DNA of 64,000 bases from Nitrospira sp. (GCA_030123625.1 CP126121.1:1342179-1406178); one strand, 5' to 3'; positions 54,812 to 63,729 are shown, counted from the stretch's first letter. Numbers and translations: made by a program. The notes: generated by a model not told the origin, from the letters alone.

Positions 54812-56239
54812 ATGGTGACAAGAGCGTCTGTTTTTGGTAATCATTCTGACATCTTCCCTATGAGCCCACAGAATGTCTCGCAATCGGACACCGCTGCTCT
54901 GCGGCGTGCATACAACGAGCAATATGGTATCCGTGAAGGTGCCTACACGGCGATCATGCAAGGAGCCGGGGAAAATTATCTCACGGCTTTCGCCCTCACC
55001 CTACAGGCCAGCACATCTCAGATCGGCATGCTCAACACCCTTCCGGCCTTTATCGGCACCTTTGCCCAATTTGGATCGGTCATATGGCTGCGATGGTTCG
55101 GACATCGCCATGCAGTCGTCGTCGCTGGTGCAATCGCCCAGGCGCTGTTGTGGTTGCCTCTCCTTTTTCTCCCCATGGTGTTTCCGGAATACGGTGCGAT
55201 CCTGGTCATTGTGTGCGCCGTTCCCTTCGTGGTCGTCGGTCACTTTTCTATCCCTGCGTGGAATAGCCTGATCACGGACTTGATTGACCCCGACCGTCGC
55301 GGTGCGTACTTTGCTCGGCGGGCTCGAATCATGTCGGCCGCCAGTTTTATTGCCTTAATGACCGGAGGTCTCGTGCTGACGTGGGCTCAACATCGAGGAG
55401 TCGCATGGGCCGGCTTCACGGCACTCTTTCTCGTGGCGGCCGGCGCACGCGGGATGGCTGCTCATTATCTGCGCCGATTGGACGAATCTGCAGTCCCTGT
55501 AACGGCTCACTTGCATTTGCGTCTCCGCGATTGCGTGATGGCCGGCCGACACGGCGATCTTATAAGATTTCTCTGGTTTTCTGGTTGCATGCACTTTGCC
55601 GCATTGTTGGCCGGTCCCTACTTTGCCGTTTACTTGTTACGCGATTTGCATTTTACGTACTTTGAGTATTCTGCTTGGGCAGCCACGGCCATCATCGGCG
55701 GCTTCATAGCGCTGAACGGGTGGGGACGCATTGGAGACCGCTACGGAAACAAGAAACTGCTGTGGGCCACAGGCATCGGCGTACCGATTCTGCCGGCGTT
55801 ATACCTAATAACTGACCAGATTTGGTGGTTGATGATCATCAATTGCCTGGGTGGCGTGGTGTGGTCGGGATTCAATCTAGGATTGCAGAACACGGTCTAT
55901 GATCTGGTGCCGAGCGAGGAACGCGCCGGCGCCGTGGCGGTGAGCAATGGCGTCAACGCCACGAGCGCGTTCCTTGGAACCATGGCGGGAGGATGGCTCA
56001 GTACCGTGCTCGCGCCCGAGATCGTCGTCGGAGGATTTAAAGTGCATTTCGTGTCGAACCTTTTGGTGATTTTTCTGGTCTCGGCCTTGCTGCGATTAGC
56101 CGTGGCCATCATGTTTATCAAGCCGCTCAAAGAAGTTCGGGAAGTGGAACCGATTTCTCACCACGAACTCTTCCAGGAACTTCCCCTCATCAAACCGATG
56201 ATGGACGTCATCGGCCGCCGCGTCGGCCATCAGCCGTAA
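54812..56239 (+). CDS. MFS transporter of unknown substrate
   Basis: The 475-residue protein has about 12 membrane segments and an MFS-like repeat: SIPAWNSLITDLIDPDRRGAYFARRARI near residues 150-175 and YDLVPSEERAGAVAVSNGVNA near 365-385. The DPDRRGAYFARR loop resembles that of the MFS_1 family found next to sugar or drug transporters, but no substrate can be given. The start may be the ATG at 54860. The gene is divergent from cstA, with only about 60 nt between them. Confidence 0.85.
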   Translation: MVTRASVFGNHSDIFPMSPQNVSQSDTAALRRAYNEQYGIREGAYTAIMQGAGENYLTAFALTLQASTSQIGMLNTLPAFIGTFAQFGSVIWLRWFGHRHAVVVAGAIAQALLWLPLLFLPMVFPEYGAILVIVCAVPFVVVGHFSIPAWNSLITDLIDPDRRGAYFARRARIMSAASFIALMTGGLVLTWAQHRGVAWAGFTALFLVAAGARGMAAHYLRRLDESAVPVTAHLHLRLRDCVMAGRHGDLIRFLWFSGCMHFAALLAGPYFAVYLLRDLHFTYFEYSAWAATAIIGGFIALNGWGRIGDRYGNKKLLWATGIGVPILPALYLITDQIWWLMIINCLGGVVWSGFNLGLQNTVYDLVPSEERAGAVAVSNGVNATSAFLGTMAGGWLSTVLAPEIVVGGFKVHFVSNLLVIFLVSALLRLAVAIMFIKPLKEVREVEPISHHELFQELPLIKPMMDVIGRRVGHQP

Positions 56240-56382
56240 GTAGGAAGTCTGTAGTTCTCGAATGAGGTTGGGAAAATGTGAATTTTAGCAATGTTCGGAT
56301 GGCGACTACATTATCGTGCTCGCTAAAAGACTCCGACCTCCGGCGCGAGCGACATCCTTCTTTTGCTATACTCCTCTCCACC

Positions 56383-56781
56383 ATGCCATCGGATACCCCG
56401 CCTTCGCAGCCGTCTTCGAAAGATCGCCGTGAGTTTTATCGCATCACCGTCACCTTGCCCATCTGTCTTCAGCCTGAGAGCAACACGGAGGAGGCAACGC
56501 TCATCCAGCGATCCGTCAACATCAGCGGCGGCGGCATCGGCGTCACACTCAACCAAGTCTTCGCGGTCAATGAGATTCTCTCTTGCACCCTGCTCCTTCC
56601 TGGCCAGGTGCTCTTTAAGTCCTACCTCGAAGTATTGCGTGTCGACCCTATTCCTTACCCACTCAACACGTATCGCCTCCATGGCCGCTTTGTCGGGATG
56701 ACCAATCAGGATCGAGAACTGCTGATCAGGCATATTATGCAGTTCCAGAGAGAACACCTCAATAAACACTACTCCGCATGA
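56383..56781 (+). CDS. PilZ-domain protein
   Basis: The protein of 132 residues has a PilZ domain with the c-di-GMP-binding R-x3-R (16-20, REFYR) and [D/N]-x-S-x-x-G (46-51, NISGGG). PilZ proteins sense c-di-GMP and control motility, adhesion or exopolysaccharide. The ATG at 56383 is chosen because the upstream codon at 56278 adds an implausible N-terminus. It is followed after about 100 nt by a second PilZ-like gene. Confidence 0.85.
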   Translation: MPSDTPPSQPSSKDRREFYRITVTLPICLQPESNTEEATLIQRSVNISGGGIGVTLNQVFAVNEILSCTLLLPGQVLFKSYLEVLRVDPIPYPLNTYRLHGRFVGMTNQDRELLIRHIMQFQREHLNKHYSA

Positions 56782-56884
56782 GGCGGTCCTCGCGGCGCAA
56801 TGATTCAAGACAACTCCGGGGAGCCCGCTTCGTCCCCGCCAAAGGGGGATTCATTCCGCCACGCAAGACTCACTACACTGGGAC

Positions 56885-57256
56885 GTGGAATCCACACCTC
56901 CCCATTTTCGGCATCACTATCGAGTCCCACTCGCCGTGCAATACCCCGTGATGTTTTCCGATGCGGAGACGATCGCGGAAGGGAAGGTGATGAACCTCAC
57001 GGTGTTCGGCTGTGCGATCGAGTGTGCCGGTGCCGCACCCCAACGGACCACCCTCCGCGTACGACTGATCCTCCCGGATCAGGCACAGTCACTCCCGGTC
57101 GAAGAGGCGGAGGTGCGATGGATTCAAGGAAATCGAATGGGACTTCAATTCCACAAGGTGGAGCGGGCGGCCGATTTTCGGCTTCACGGATTTGTGTGGG
57201 ACCGGATGATCGAACGGCTCCGAGCGATCACTCAGGAAGGATTTTCCATCTCTTGA
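56885..57256 (+). CDS. PilZ-like protein
   Basis: The 123-residue protein has a PilZ-type fold with R-x3-R (RHHYR, 9-13) and NLTVFG in place of N-x-S-x-x-G, so Ser is Thr. It starts at a GTG. Its 3' end overlaps the 3' end of the convergent membrane-protein gene by 25 nt. Whether it binds c-di-GMP is open because of the altered motif. Confidence 0.75.
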   Translation: MESTPPHFRHHYRVPLAVQYPVMFSDAETIAEGKVMNLTVFGCAIECAGAAPQRTTLRVRLILPDQAQSLPVEEAEVRWIQGNRMGLQFHKVERAADFRLHGFVWDRMIERLRAITQEGFSIS

Positions 57257-58239
57257 TCCGAAGGAATCCTGCCTTTCCCCACCGTTGCCAAACACAACAG
57301 CCCGATACCGATCCACACCAGCTCTCGAAACCGTCGCAGCAGCGCGAAGGTGATCCCCGTTACATCACTGTAGCCGAAAGTTTGGAGCAACAGGAGATTG
57401 CCGGCATCTTGGGCACCCAGACTGCCGGGGATGAAGAAGGAGCCGCCCTTGATAAAAACCGCGAGCGCCCCTATCGAGAGGGCGGACAATGGACTCACCG
57501 AACCACCGAGCAAATAGATAATCCCGAAGACTTCCATCGATTCGGCCATCCAGCCCAAAAAGTATACCCCCATCGACCCATAAAAGGCCTTTTGATGGTT
57601 GCGATAGAAATTCCGGATCGTCTGGTCGATTGAACGCAGGTGTTCTCCCTGCGCTTCCAGAGACCGGATTCGCAAGCCCAATTTCTTGACCAATGACAGA
57701 ATCGATGCAAAGAGCCCACGCTGTTGGATGAAGACAAATCCTGCAATTGAACACACCAACAGTCCGACACTTAACAATGCCGCCATGATAGTCTGCCCCG
57801 CCGAACTGCCGGCACCCAGAATCCAAAAGGCAAGGGCGATTCCCGTGAGGATATAGAACACTTCGGCGATCGTCATGGTCGTCTTTGCAATTACGACTGA
57901 CGCGGCCCCCTCCGCCATGGGAACATCGTACCGTTTGAGCAGATAGACCTTCAGTGGTTCGCCTCCCAGGTAGGCCGTCGGTGTGGTCATATTCACCACT
58001 TCGCCGGCGCTTCGAATCGTCAGCAGTCGCCAAAACGGAACTCCTTGTGCCGCCCGACCCAGCACTACTTTCCACCCATAGGCTTCAACGGAATACATAA
58101 GGACCGATGGGATCAGGATGGCCAGCAAAGCTGTCGGACCGAGTCTGGTAGCGGCTTCATAGATATTCGCCGGACCGATATGCCAGACGAGAAGGCTCAG
58201 AACGATGAGGCCAAGGGCTAGAAGGATAGAGCGCAACAC
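57232..58239 (-). CDS. LPG-synthase-TM/UPF0104 family membrane protein (HpnL-like, flippase-like)
   Basis: The 335-residue protein has about eight hydrophobic segments. The pattern includes GEVVNMTTPTAYLGGEPLKVYLL (near residues 78-100, shown in parts) and FIPGSLGAQDAG (near 284-295). This is the lysylphosphatidylglycerol synthase transmembrane/AglD family, proposed to move lipids across membranes. HpnL is the hopanoid-cluster member. It starts with GTG and follows the CDP-alcohol phosphotransferase gene, so it may act on the lipid made there. The function is an inference from family and context. Confidence 0.82.
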   Translation of the reverse strand: MLRSILLALGLIVLSLLVWHIGPANIYEAATRLGPTALLAILIPSVLMYSVEAYGWKVVLGRAAQGVPFWRLLTIRSAGEVVNMTTPTAYLGGEPLKVYLLKRYDVPMAEGAASVVIAKTTMTIAEVFYILTGIALAFWILGAGSSAGQTIMAALLSVGLLVCSIAGFVFIQQRGLFASILSLVKKLGLRIRSLEAQGEHLRSIDQTIRNFYRNHQKAFYGSMGVYFLGWMAESMEVFGIIYLLGGSVSPLSALSIGALAVFIKGGSFFIPGSLGAQDAGNLLLLQTFGYSDVTGITFALLRRFRELVWIGIGLLCLATVGKGRIPSDQEMENPS

Positions 58240-58264
58240 GTTAGTCGGATGGTAAGCGCGACAT

Positions 58265-59701
58265 TTATGGCAGAAGAGATGACACTGCAGACGGACGGAT
58301 GGCCCAAATCATGGCGCCGGCAAACAGTAAAGAACCGGCTGCCGCAAAGAGTAGAAACCAATAGAGTTGATCGAACAGCGCAAACCCCAGTAAGGCCGCC
58401 GAGAAATCACGGCTGGCGACATTTTTCAACATGACGTCCGCCCAGGCTGCATGAACAGGTGTTCTCCAGCCACTCACCGTTTTAATCTTTTGCGCCTTTT
58501 CGACAAGTAAGAATGAGAGACCGTTGCCGAGCACAGCGGCGGCGCCTAGCGCGAGAGGTACCCAGTCGTTCGCTTGCCCCATCTGACTCGTGTAGAGTCC
58601 CACGGCGATGCCGGCAAAAATCGCCATATGCACAATGTTGTCCAACACAATATCGAGCCAAGCGCCAAAAGACGACTCGGTAAAAGTCAATCGCGCGACT
58701 TCGCCGTCGCAGCAATCAATGACGGCTGCCAATTGAAACAAGAGGGCTGCCACAATACCGGCACTGTACGTGCCCATCCCAAACCCCGCCGCAGCAACCA
58801 GACCGATAAATCCGGCAAGGACCGTGATGGAATTGGGCGACAGCCCCATGGCGAGAAAGAGGCGCGTGAACCAGCGAGAGACCTTGCGATTGAAATAGCG
58901 ATCGACGAACCCTTCAAATTCTCCCTTGAGCGAATTGAGCAACTTCTTTTCGGCTGTTTGGACGTCGAACACGTTTCGGACGGGTTGATACCAAGCCCCC
59001 CGCTTCTCTTCAGCCGAGACGAGCCGCACTCGACCATCCGCCTCTGCCTGCTCAAGCCACTGCCGGATCGGAGGACTTCCCTTTTCGCTCGCCGCTTGAT
59101 TGGCGGTGCTCATCAGACTTGCCGGCACAACCACCAGCTCGGCGATACGCAAGGCCGGATCGTCGAAACGAGGAGGGGCGAAAAGCGCCGGGCGACTGGA
59201 TGGGACCTTCGATCGCACACCCTGCACCGTGAACTGATCGACCTGCCTCTGTGGGGCTTGAGAGACCACGATGGCCTGACCGTCCTGTACATCACGCCGC
59301 AACCGTTCGATCAGCCCTCGAGAGAACACGCCATTGATGCTCGCGACCAGCGCAAAGCCATGCACTTCCGCCGCCAAGGCTTCCCATGTTCGAGGATCAT
59401 CGAGAGGAAACTCACGGATTGGCATCCATCGGACGGGAATCGTAACGCGCGGCCCTTTGCCCAGCGCCTGCTTCAGCTGCTCCTCCTCGGAACCGGAAAG
59501 GACGATTAATTGACGAATCCCCGCCCGTTGCAAGGTGAGCACGGCCCGTTGAAAGAGTCCGATCCCCACGACGTTCGTCAGAGGTCCCACGTCGTCGACC
59601 TGCGACCCGATCGGACCGCCGAATACCCCGACAGACGGCAGCAGAATCGCCGTCGCCAGTCCTTGGATTTCGGCTCTTCTTTGAAGGGTGCTCTTACTCA
59701 T
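58265..59701 (-). CDS. CDP-alcohol phosphotransferase with N-terminal nucleotidyltransferase-like domain
   Basis: The 478-residue protein has two parts. The N-terminal 240 residues resemble a nucleotidyltransferase fold (IRQLIVLSG, VRNVFDVQTAEKKLLNSL at its end), but the glycine-rich NTP loop is not recognisable. The C-terminal 220 residues form a CDP-alcohol phosphotransferase with D329, D332-G333-x2-A336-R337, Gly346, Asp350 and Asp354. This fused layout is that of the IPCT-DIPPS family, in which the N-terminal domain makes the CDP-alcohol. Here the adjacent gene supplies a separate nucleotidyltransferase, so the fused domain may be degenerate. Confidence 0.85.
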   Translation of the reverse strand: MSKSTLQRRAEIQGLATAILLPSVGVFGGPIGSQVDDVGPLTNVVGIGLFQRAVLTLQRAGIRQLIVLSGSEEEQLKQALGKGPRVTIPVRWMPIREFPLDDPRTWEALAAEVHGFALVASINGVFSRGLIERLRRDVQDGQAIVVSQAPQRQVDQFTVQGVRSKVPSSRPALFAPPRFDDPALRIAELVVVPASLMSTANQAASEKGSPPIRQWLEQAEADGRVRLVSAEEKRGAWYQPVRNVFDVQTAEKKLLNSLKGEFEGFVDRYFNRKVSRWFTRLFLAMGLSPNSITVLAGFIGLVAAAGFGMGTYSAGIVAALLFQLAAVIDCCDGEVARLTFTESSFGAWLDIVLDNIVHMAIFAGIAVGLYTSQMGQANDWVPLALGAAAVLGNGLSFLLVEKAQKIKTVSGWRTPVHAAWADVMLKNVASRDFSAALLGFALFDQLYWFLLFAAAGSLLFAGAMIWAIRPSAVSSLLP

Positions 59702-59757
59702 GGCTTCCCTTATGCAGGGTCCGCTCCATCGGACATCCTATCATGGGAAAGACTTTC

Positions 59758-60477
59758 TCATAATCTTGGCGAAACTTCCAACTCGGCTTTTCTTATGTCT
59801 TCGATGAAATCGATCTCGGTCCAGGGCAGACCGCCGATCCGCTCATACCCGACCCGCACATCCTGAAAATACTGCAGCAGCGCGTCCTCATACTCCATAT
59901 CCCATAAGCCTCTATCGATGGCGCCGCGCAGCGCAGACACCACACGAGGCGTGTCGGCATGCCGAACACGAAGAAATCCAACCCCTTCACCGGCGAAGTC
60001 GTACTGTTCCGGCATGTTCTTTGTCAGTGCGACAACTCGGCCTCCCGCGACGACCACCATGCATTCTTCTCCGGTCTGCTTCACCGTCTCATCCATCAAC
60101 AGCGCATTCTCAGAAGGCGACGACACCAGACGCCGTAGGATTTCCGGATGGAACAGCACATCGGCATCCATCACGATAGTATCGTCGTCGAACGCGGTTC
60201 GTGCGATCCACAGCGAGGAAATACTGCCTCTGTGAAACTGCTCGTTGACCAGAAACGTGACGTTGACGCCGCACGCATCCTGCTCGACCGCCGTACGAAT
60301 CATTTCCTGTTTGTACCCGACGACGATCTCGGCCCGGCGAATCCCGACGGAAGCCAGCGACTCCAAGTACCGACGCAAAAGCGACTGTCCGCCGATCTCG
60401 ATGAGGCATTTCGGACGATGCTGGGTCACTTCCCACAGACGTTTCCCCACTCCCGCTGCCAGAATGACCGCCTTCAT
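59758..60477 (-). CDS. Nucleotidyltransferase, probably phosphonate/sugar-phosphate cytidylyltransferase
   Basis: The 239-residue protein has the NTP-transferase signature MKAVILAAGVGKRL with Lys23 in RPKCLIEIGG and the metal-binding Asp104-Ala-Asp106. Members include LicC-type choline-phosphate cytidylyltransferases and PntC, which activates 2-aminoethylphosphonate with CTP. The start ATG overlaps the transaminase stop (ATGA). That coupling, with PEP mutase nearby, favours a PntC-type function. In some organisms PntC is fused to the transaminase. Confidence 0.85.
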   Translation of the reverse strand: MKAVILAAGVGKRLWEVTQHRPKCLIEIGGQSLLRRYLESLASVGIRRAEIVVGYKQEMIRTAVEQDACGVNVTFLVNEQFHRGSISSLWIARTAFDDDTIVMDADVLFHPEILRRLVSSPSENALLMDETVKQTGEECMVVVAGGRVVALTKNMPEQYDFAGEGVGFLRVRHADTPRVVSALRGAIDRGLWDMEYEDALLQYFQDVRVGYERIGGLPWTEIDFIEDIRKAELEVSPRL

Positions 60478-61556
60478 GCCGACTTGCACACGTGCTCGAA
60501 GGCGTCAAGAAACCCGCCGAATTCCGCCTCGGACAAGGCCCCCATATTGGCCACGCGGAAGATCTTGTTTTCCAAGTTGCCTTGACCGGCATAAATAACA
60601 TAACCCTGCTGCTTCAGGCGGTCATGCAACGTGTGATAGGACACACCATCCGGCAGGTGATAGGCCGTGATCGTATTCGATTGCCGGTCCGCCGGGAGGA
60701 GCGCCTTCACGCCGAGTTTGGCCATTCGCTCACGGATCAAGGTCGCCATCTTCTTGTACCGTTGGATGCGATTGACCACGCCTTCTTCGAGTAGCTCGTT
60801 GAGTGCTTCGTCAAAGGCATAGTAGACCTGCACGGCGGGCGTGAAGGGAATCGTGCCTCGCCCCTCGTTGTCGATGTAATGAGTCAGTTGGAGATACCAC
60901 GAGCGCTTCGGGTACGAACGCATTTTTTCGACGAACCCCTTCCGCACCAGCACGAATGAGACGCCTGGGAACCCTTGAATACACTTTCCCGCCGTCCCCA
61001 TCACCATATAGATGTGCGACCGCGCAATGTCGATCGTCTCGCCCGCCAGAGCGCTGACGGCATCCAGCACAAACACCCGATTCTGATTATCGACGATCTC
61101 GGCAATCTCGTGGACCGGATTGAGGAGTCCGGTGGTGGTCTCATGATGGACCATGCCGACGGCATGCACCTCCTGATGCTGTCGCAAGGCAAGAAGCAAT
61201 CTTTCCGGATCGGGCCGAACCGTCCATTCATATTTCAACTCGCTCACCCCCAGGCGATGGAGCCCCACGATTTGAGACATCCGTTCACCGTAGACGCCGT
61301 TGTTGAGAATGAGCATACGGCGGCCGTGAGGGAGCGACGACATCAAGGCGGCTTCGACGACGGCCGTCCCTGACCCGGTCATCACGACGGCGACGTATTC
61401 CGATTCAGCCCCAGGGGTAAAGGCCTTGAGCAGTTTGGCTTGGATACGGTGGAGCAGCTCGTAAAATTCATCTTCTCGATGACAGATATCGGGTTTCAGC
61501 AGCGCCTGCCGTACCCGTTCGGAAACGTTCACCGGCCCAGGATTGAGGAGAACCAC
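60474..61556 (-). CDS. Class V aminotransferase, 2-aminoethylphosphonate-pyruvate transaminase type
   Basis: The 360-residue PLP enzyme opens with LLNPGPVNVSERVRQALL and has the cofactor-binding Asp165 in VLDAVSALAGE and Lys191 in GTAGKCIQGFPGVSFVLV. Length and motifs match AEP transaminases (PhnW type), which interconvert phosphonoacetaldehyde and 2-aminoethylphosphonate. Alanine-glyoxylate-type relatives cannot be excluded by sequence alone, but the adjacent genes support AEP synthesis. It starts with GTG. An inverted-repeat block lies between it and the decarboxylase. Confidence 0.88.
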   Translation of the reverse strand: MVLLNPGPVNVSERVRQALLKPDICHREDEFYELLHRIQAKLLKAFTPGAESEYVAVVMTGSGTAVVEAALMSSLPHGRRMLILNNGVYGERMSQIVGLHRLGVSELKYEWTVRPDPERLLLALRQHQEVHAVGMVHHETTTGLLNPVHEIAEIVDNQNRVFVLDAVSALAGETIDIARSHIYMVMGTAGKCIQGFPGVSFVLVRKGFVEKMRSYPKRSWYLQLTHYIDNEGRGTIPFTPAVQVYYAFDEALNELLEEGVVNRIQRYKKMATLIRERMAKLGVKALLPADRQSNTITAYHLPDGVSYHTLHDRLKQQGYVIYAGQGNLENKIFRVANMGALSEAEFGGFLDAFEHVCKSA

Positions 61557-61565
61557 TCTTTTCTC

Positions 61566-61651
61566 CGTTATTCGTTAACCGTGAAGCGTTAATCGCAAAA
61601 TGCCGATTCTACTTCGTACATCAAATAGCGATTTACGAATAACGTTTCACG
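61566..61651. repeat. Nested inverted repeats between transaminase and decarboxylase genes
   Basis: CGTTATTCGT (61566-61575) pairs exactly with ACGAATAACG (61635-61644). CGTGAAGCGTT (from about 61580) pairs with AACGTTTCACG (to about 61651) in 10 of 11 positions. Together they form a two-armed structure without T-run. It may be a REP-like element or a processing site between the two genes. Confidence 0.6.
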
Positions 61652-61658
61652 AGTGACG

Positions 61659-62252
61659 TCATTCAATCGCCTTCATGAATCGGCGGGTGATATCCGGAGG
61701 ATCGTGCAAGACACGGCCTGCATCTTCCACAAATTCATTCACCTTGATGAGCAGCATGCTGGGTCCATCCTTTTTCAGCATGTCTTTGAACTCGTAGACA
61801 AGATCGTCGCGATCAAGGACCCGTTCCACATTCACGTAGCCCGCCGACTTCGCCACTTTCTCCAGCGGCACCACGTTGGAGATCGTGGGCTGGTTCCCGG
61901 TCGTCCCGTACACTTCGTTGTCGAAGACGACGTGGATAAAGTTTTTCGGTTTTAACGCACCGACCGTCGCGACAGTACCCATTCCCATTAACACATTTCC
62001 ATCGCCGTCGAAGGTGATCACCTGTTTATTGGGTTTTGCGAGCGCGACACCGAGTGCAATCGCCGCGGCATTCCCCATGGAACCGATCATGTAGAAATGG
62101 GTGGACCGATCCGCGATCTTGTGAGCCTCGCGCGAGGGAAACCCGTTGCAGATAATGACGGGTTGATCGGTCAGTAGTTCCAACAAAGCCGCCATCGCCT
62201 GCGCTCGGCTGATCAATGTGCCTTGTTCAGGTCTCACGGATGCAACTTGCAA
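61659..62252 (-). CDS. Phosphonopyruvate decarboxylase, C-terminal (TPP-binding) subunit
   Basis: The 197-residue protein matches the C-terminal TPP-binding half of decarboxylases, with GSMGNAAAIALGVALA, the TPP motif GDGNVLMGMG from residue 83 and DNEVYGTTGN at about 111-120. It would pair with the N-terminal half encoded at 62307-62804. Together they resemble phosphonopyruvate decarboxylase (Ppd) or the related sulfopyruvate decarboxylase ComDE. The phosphonate neighbours favour Ppd. The start is uncertain (TTG 62252 or GTG 62237) because a 36-bp repeat covers the junction. Confidence 0.87.
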   Translation of the reverse strand: MQVASVRPEQGTLISRAQAMAALLELLTDQPVIICNGFPSREAHKIADRSTHFYMIGSMGNAAAIALGVALAKPNKQVITFDGDGNVLMGMGTVATVGALKPKNFIHVVFDNEVYGTTGNQPTISNVVPLEKVAKSAGYVNVERVLDRDDLVYEFKDMLKKDGPSMLLIKVNEFVEDAGRVLHDPPDITRRFMKAIE

Positions 62253-62319
62253 AGTCCGCAGCCGTCACGCCGCCCCAGCCGATGATCAATGTGCCTTGTT
62301 CAGGTCTCACGGATGCAAC
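62211..62319. repeat. 36-bp direct repeat at the subunit junction
   Basis: The same 36 bp occur at 62211-62246 and 62284-62319, separated by 37 bp. The first copy lies at the start of the C-terminal subunit gene and the second covers the end of the N-terminal subunit gene. In the second copy CCGTGA contains the stop of the alpha gene and a GTG that could have been the original start of the beta gene. The arrangement suggests a duplication that separated two formerly overlapping genes. Confidence 0.85.
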
Positions 62320-62804
62320 CCTTTCACCACGCCCTTGGTGATGAGCAACGCGACCGGAATCTGTTGCTGCATGAATGTCTGAGCCACCCACCTGAAATCT
62401 TCGATGGCTGTTTTTTCAGTCAAGGTACGATGCGGAATTTTGACGGTATCGAGCAATTGCGGCATCACTTCCCCCATCACCAAATGTTCGGGAGCATCCT
62501 TTCCTCCTTGACCCCGCCATGAAACAATCAATATGCAGGGTTGCTTATAGATCACATTAAGGGAAATGAGCGTATTGAGTGAGGTGCCGAGTCCTGAATT
62601 CTGCATTAATACGGCGGGCGTTTTTCCCGCCATATACGCCCCCGCAGCCATGCCCACCGCTTCATCCTCCCGAACCGCAGGGGTGTAGAGTCGACGGTTC
62701 ATGAGTTCCGCAATGATCCCGCCCAGAATCGAATCCGGCACGCCGGTGAAAAAATTGACCCCCATATCCTGCATGGCCTGCACGAACACGTCGCTTTCAA
62801 TCAC
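62307..62804 (-). CDS. Phosphonopyruvate decarboxylase, N-terminal subunit
   Basis: The 165-residue protein matches the N-terminal (PYR) half of TPP decarboxylases: FFTGVPDSILGG, the conserved Glu in AVREDEAVGMAAGAYMAGK and MQNSGLGTSLNTLISL. The GVPDS and QNSGLG patterns are typical of phosphonopyruvate and sulfopyruvate decarboxylases. Ppd turns phosphonopyruvate into phosphonoacetaldehyde and makes the reversible PEP mutase step irreversible. Most Ppd are single chains; here it is split. It is transcribed away from the pepM-like gene. Confidence 0.87.
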   Translation of the reverse strand: MIESDVFVQAMQDMGVNFFTGVPDSILGGIIAELMNRRLYTPAVREDEAVGMAAGAYMAGKTPAVLMQNSGLGTSLNTLISLNVIYKQPCILIVSWRGQGGKDAPEHLVMGEVMPQLLDTVKIPHRTLTEKTAIEDFRWVAQTFMQQQIPVALLITKGVVKGLHP

Positions 62805-62961
62805 TGAAAATTCCCTTGGAATATTGACACACGTCCACGCAAAATCGGCGCATTATAAAATATGCCCTGCAGGGTTCTCAAGAAAGATCCGCGGTTGAGT
62901 TGACTCCACTCGCATGTTAGCGTGAGTTCCAATACGGCTATCGCCCGATCTGCATACAGAG

Positions 62962-63489
62962 ATGAAAAATCCCATTCAATCAGCATCCCATCCTTGGCTG
63001 TTGGTCCTGATGCTCGCAATCATGATCAGTGCCGACTCGGTATGGGCTGTGCCCATGACGAATGATCCGAAGGGATTTCACGATATTCCCTGGGGAACCT
63101 CCTTATCTTCGCGTCAGGACATGGAACCAATACAGGCAGATCCGCATATCGCCGAATATCTCCGCAAGACAGAGCCAGCATCATTTGCGGGAACCCAGAT
63201 GATCAGCATCCTCTATGTCTCGGTGGACGACCAATTCGCGCGTGTCAGCATTCGGTATCGAGGAGACCACGTGCATCGCCAGGTGCTAGGATTCTTGGAA
63301 AGCCGCTTCGGTCGGCTGGAACACATTCCCGGGCAAATGGCGCGAGGACTCACCCAGCAATACACCTGGCGTGGGTCCGACACCGAAATCAATTTGACAT
63401 ATCAGGCCGGTACAGAGCGTGGCTATATCTTCATCGATAGTCGCACGCTCGCCCCACGATTCAATGACGACATTACCGATTCCCCATAA
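62962..63489 (+). CDS. Hypothetical secreted protein
   Basis: The 175-residue protein has a signal peptide (LLVLMLAIMISADSVWA, cleavage near residue 29). A mature domain follows, beginning DPKGFHDIPWGTSL and containing LEHIPGQMARGLTQQYTWRG and ESRTLAPRFND-like DSRTLAPRFND. It recalls small periplasmic proteins I associate with this phylum, of unknown function. It lies between the divergent decarboxylase and mutase genes. A role in the phosphonate pathway is not supported by any motif. Confidence 0.75.
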   Translation: MKNPIQSASHPWLLVLMLAIMISADSVWAVPMTNDPKGFHDIPWGTSLSSRQDMEPIQADPHIAEYLRKTEPASFAGTQMISILYVSVDDQFARVSIRYRGDHVHRQVLGFLESRFGRLEHIPGQMARGLTQQYTWRGSDTEINLTYQAGTERGYIFIDSRTLAPRFNDDITDSP

Positions 63490-63700
63490 AATGGTTGGAT
63501 GGAACGTTTCCCGGAGGCCAGCTTTGCTGAAGTACTTTCGTTAAAATCCGGAAGCTGGTCGCTTACGGATTTATGAACGGAGTAGATGACTGCCCCCTGT
63601 GCGGCACAGTCCTGATCACTCGATACGAGTGCGATATTTGACGGGAAGTTTGGCCCACGGCATTTTAACTCTCTATCACCTGAATTCACAAAATTTTTCA

Positions 63701-63729
63701 TTGACAACCGCCGCACGCTTTCGCATCAT
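63701..63729 (+). promoter_or_regulatory. Putative promoter of the PEP mutase gene
   Basis: TTGACA (63701-63706), a 17-nt spacer and CATCAT (63724-63729) end only 9 nt before the ATG at 63739. If correct, the transcript would be nearly leaderless. No Shine-Dalgarno is visible. Confidence 0.45.

Noticed and set aside
62211-62319. Attachment site or CRISPR-like repeat
   Set aside because: There are only two copies, they lie at a gene junction, and no integrase or Cas gene is near.
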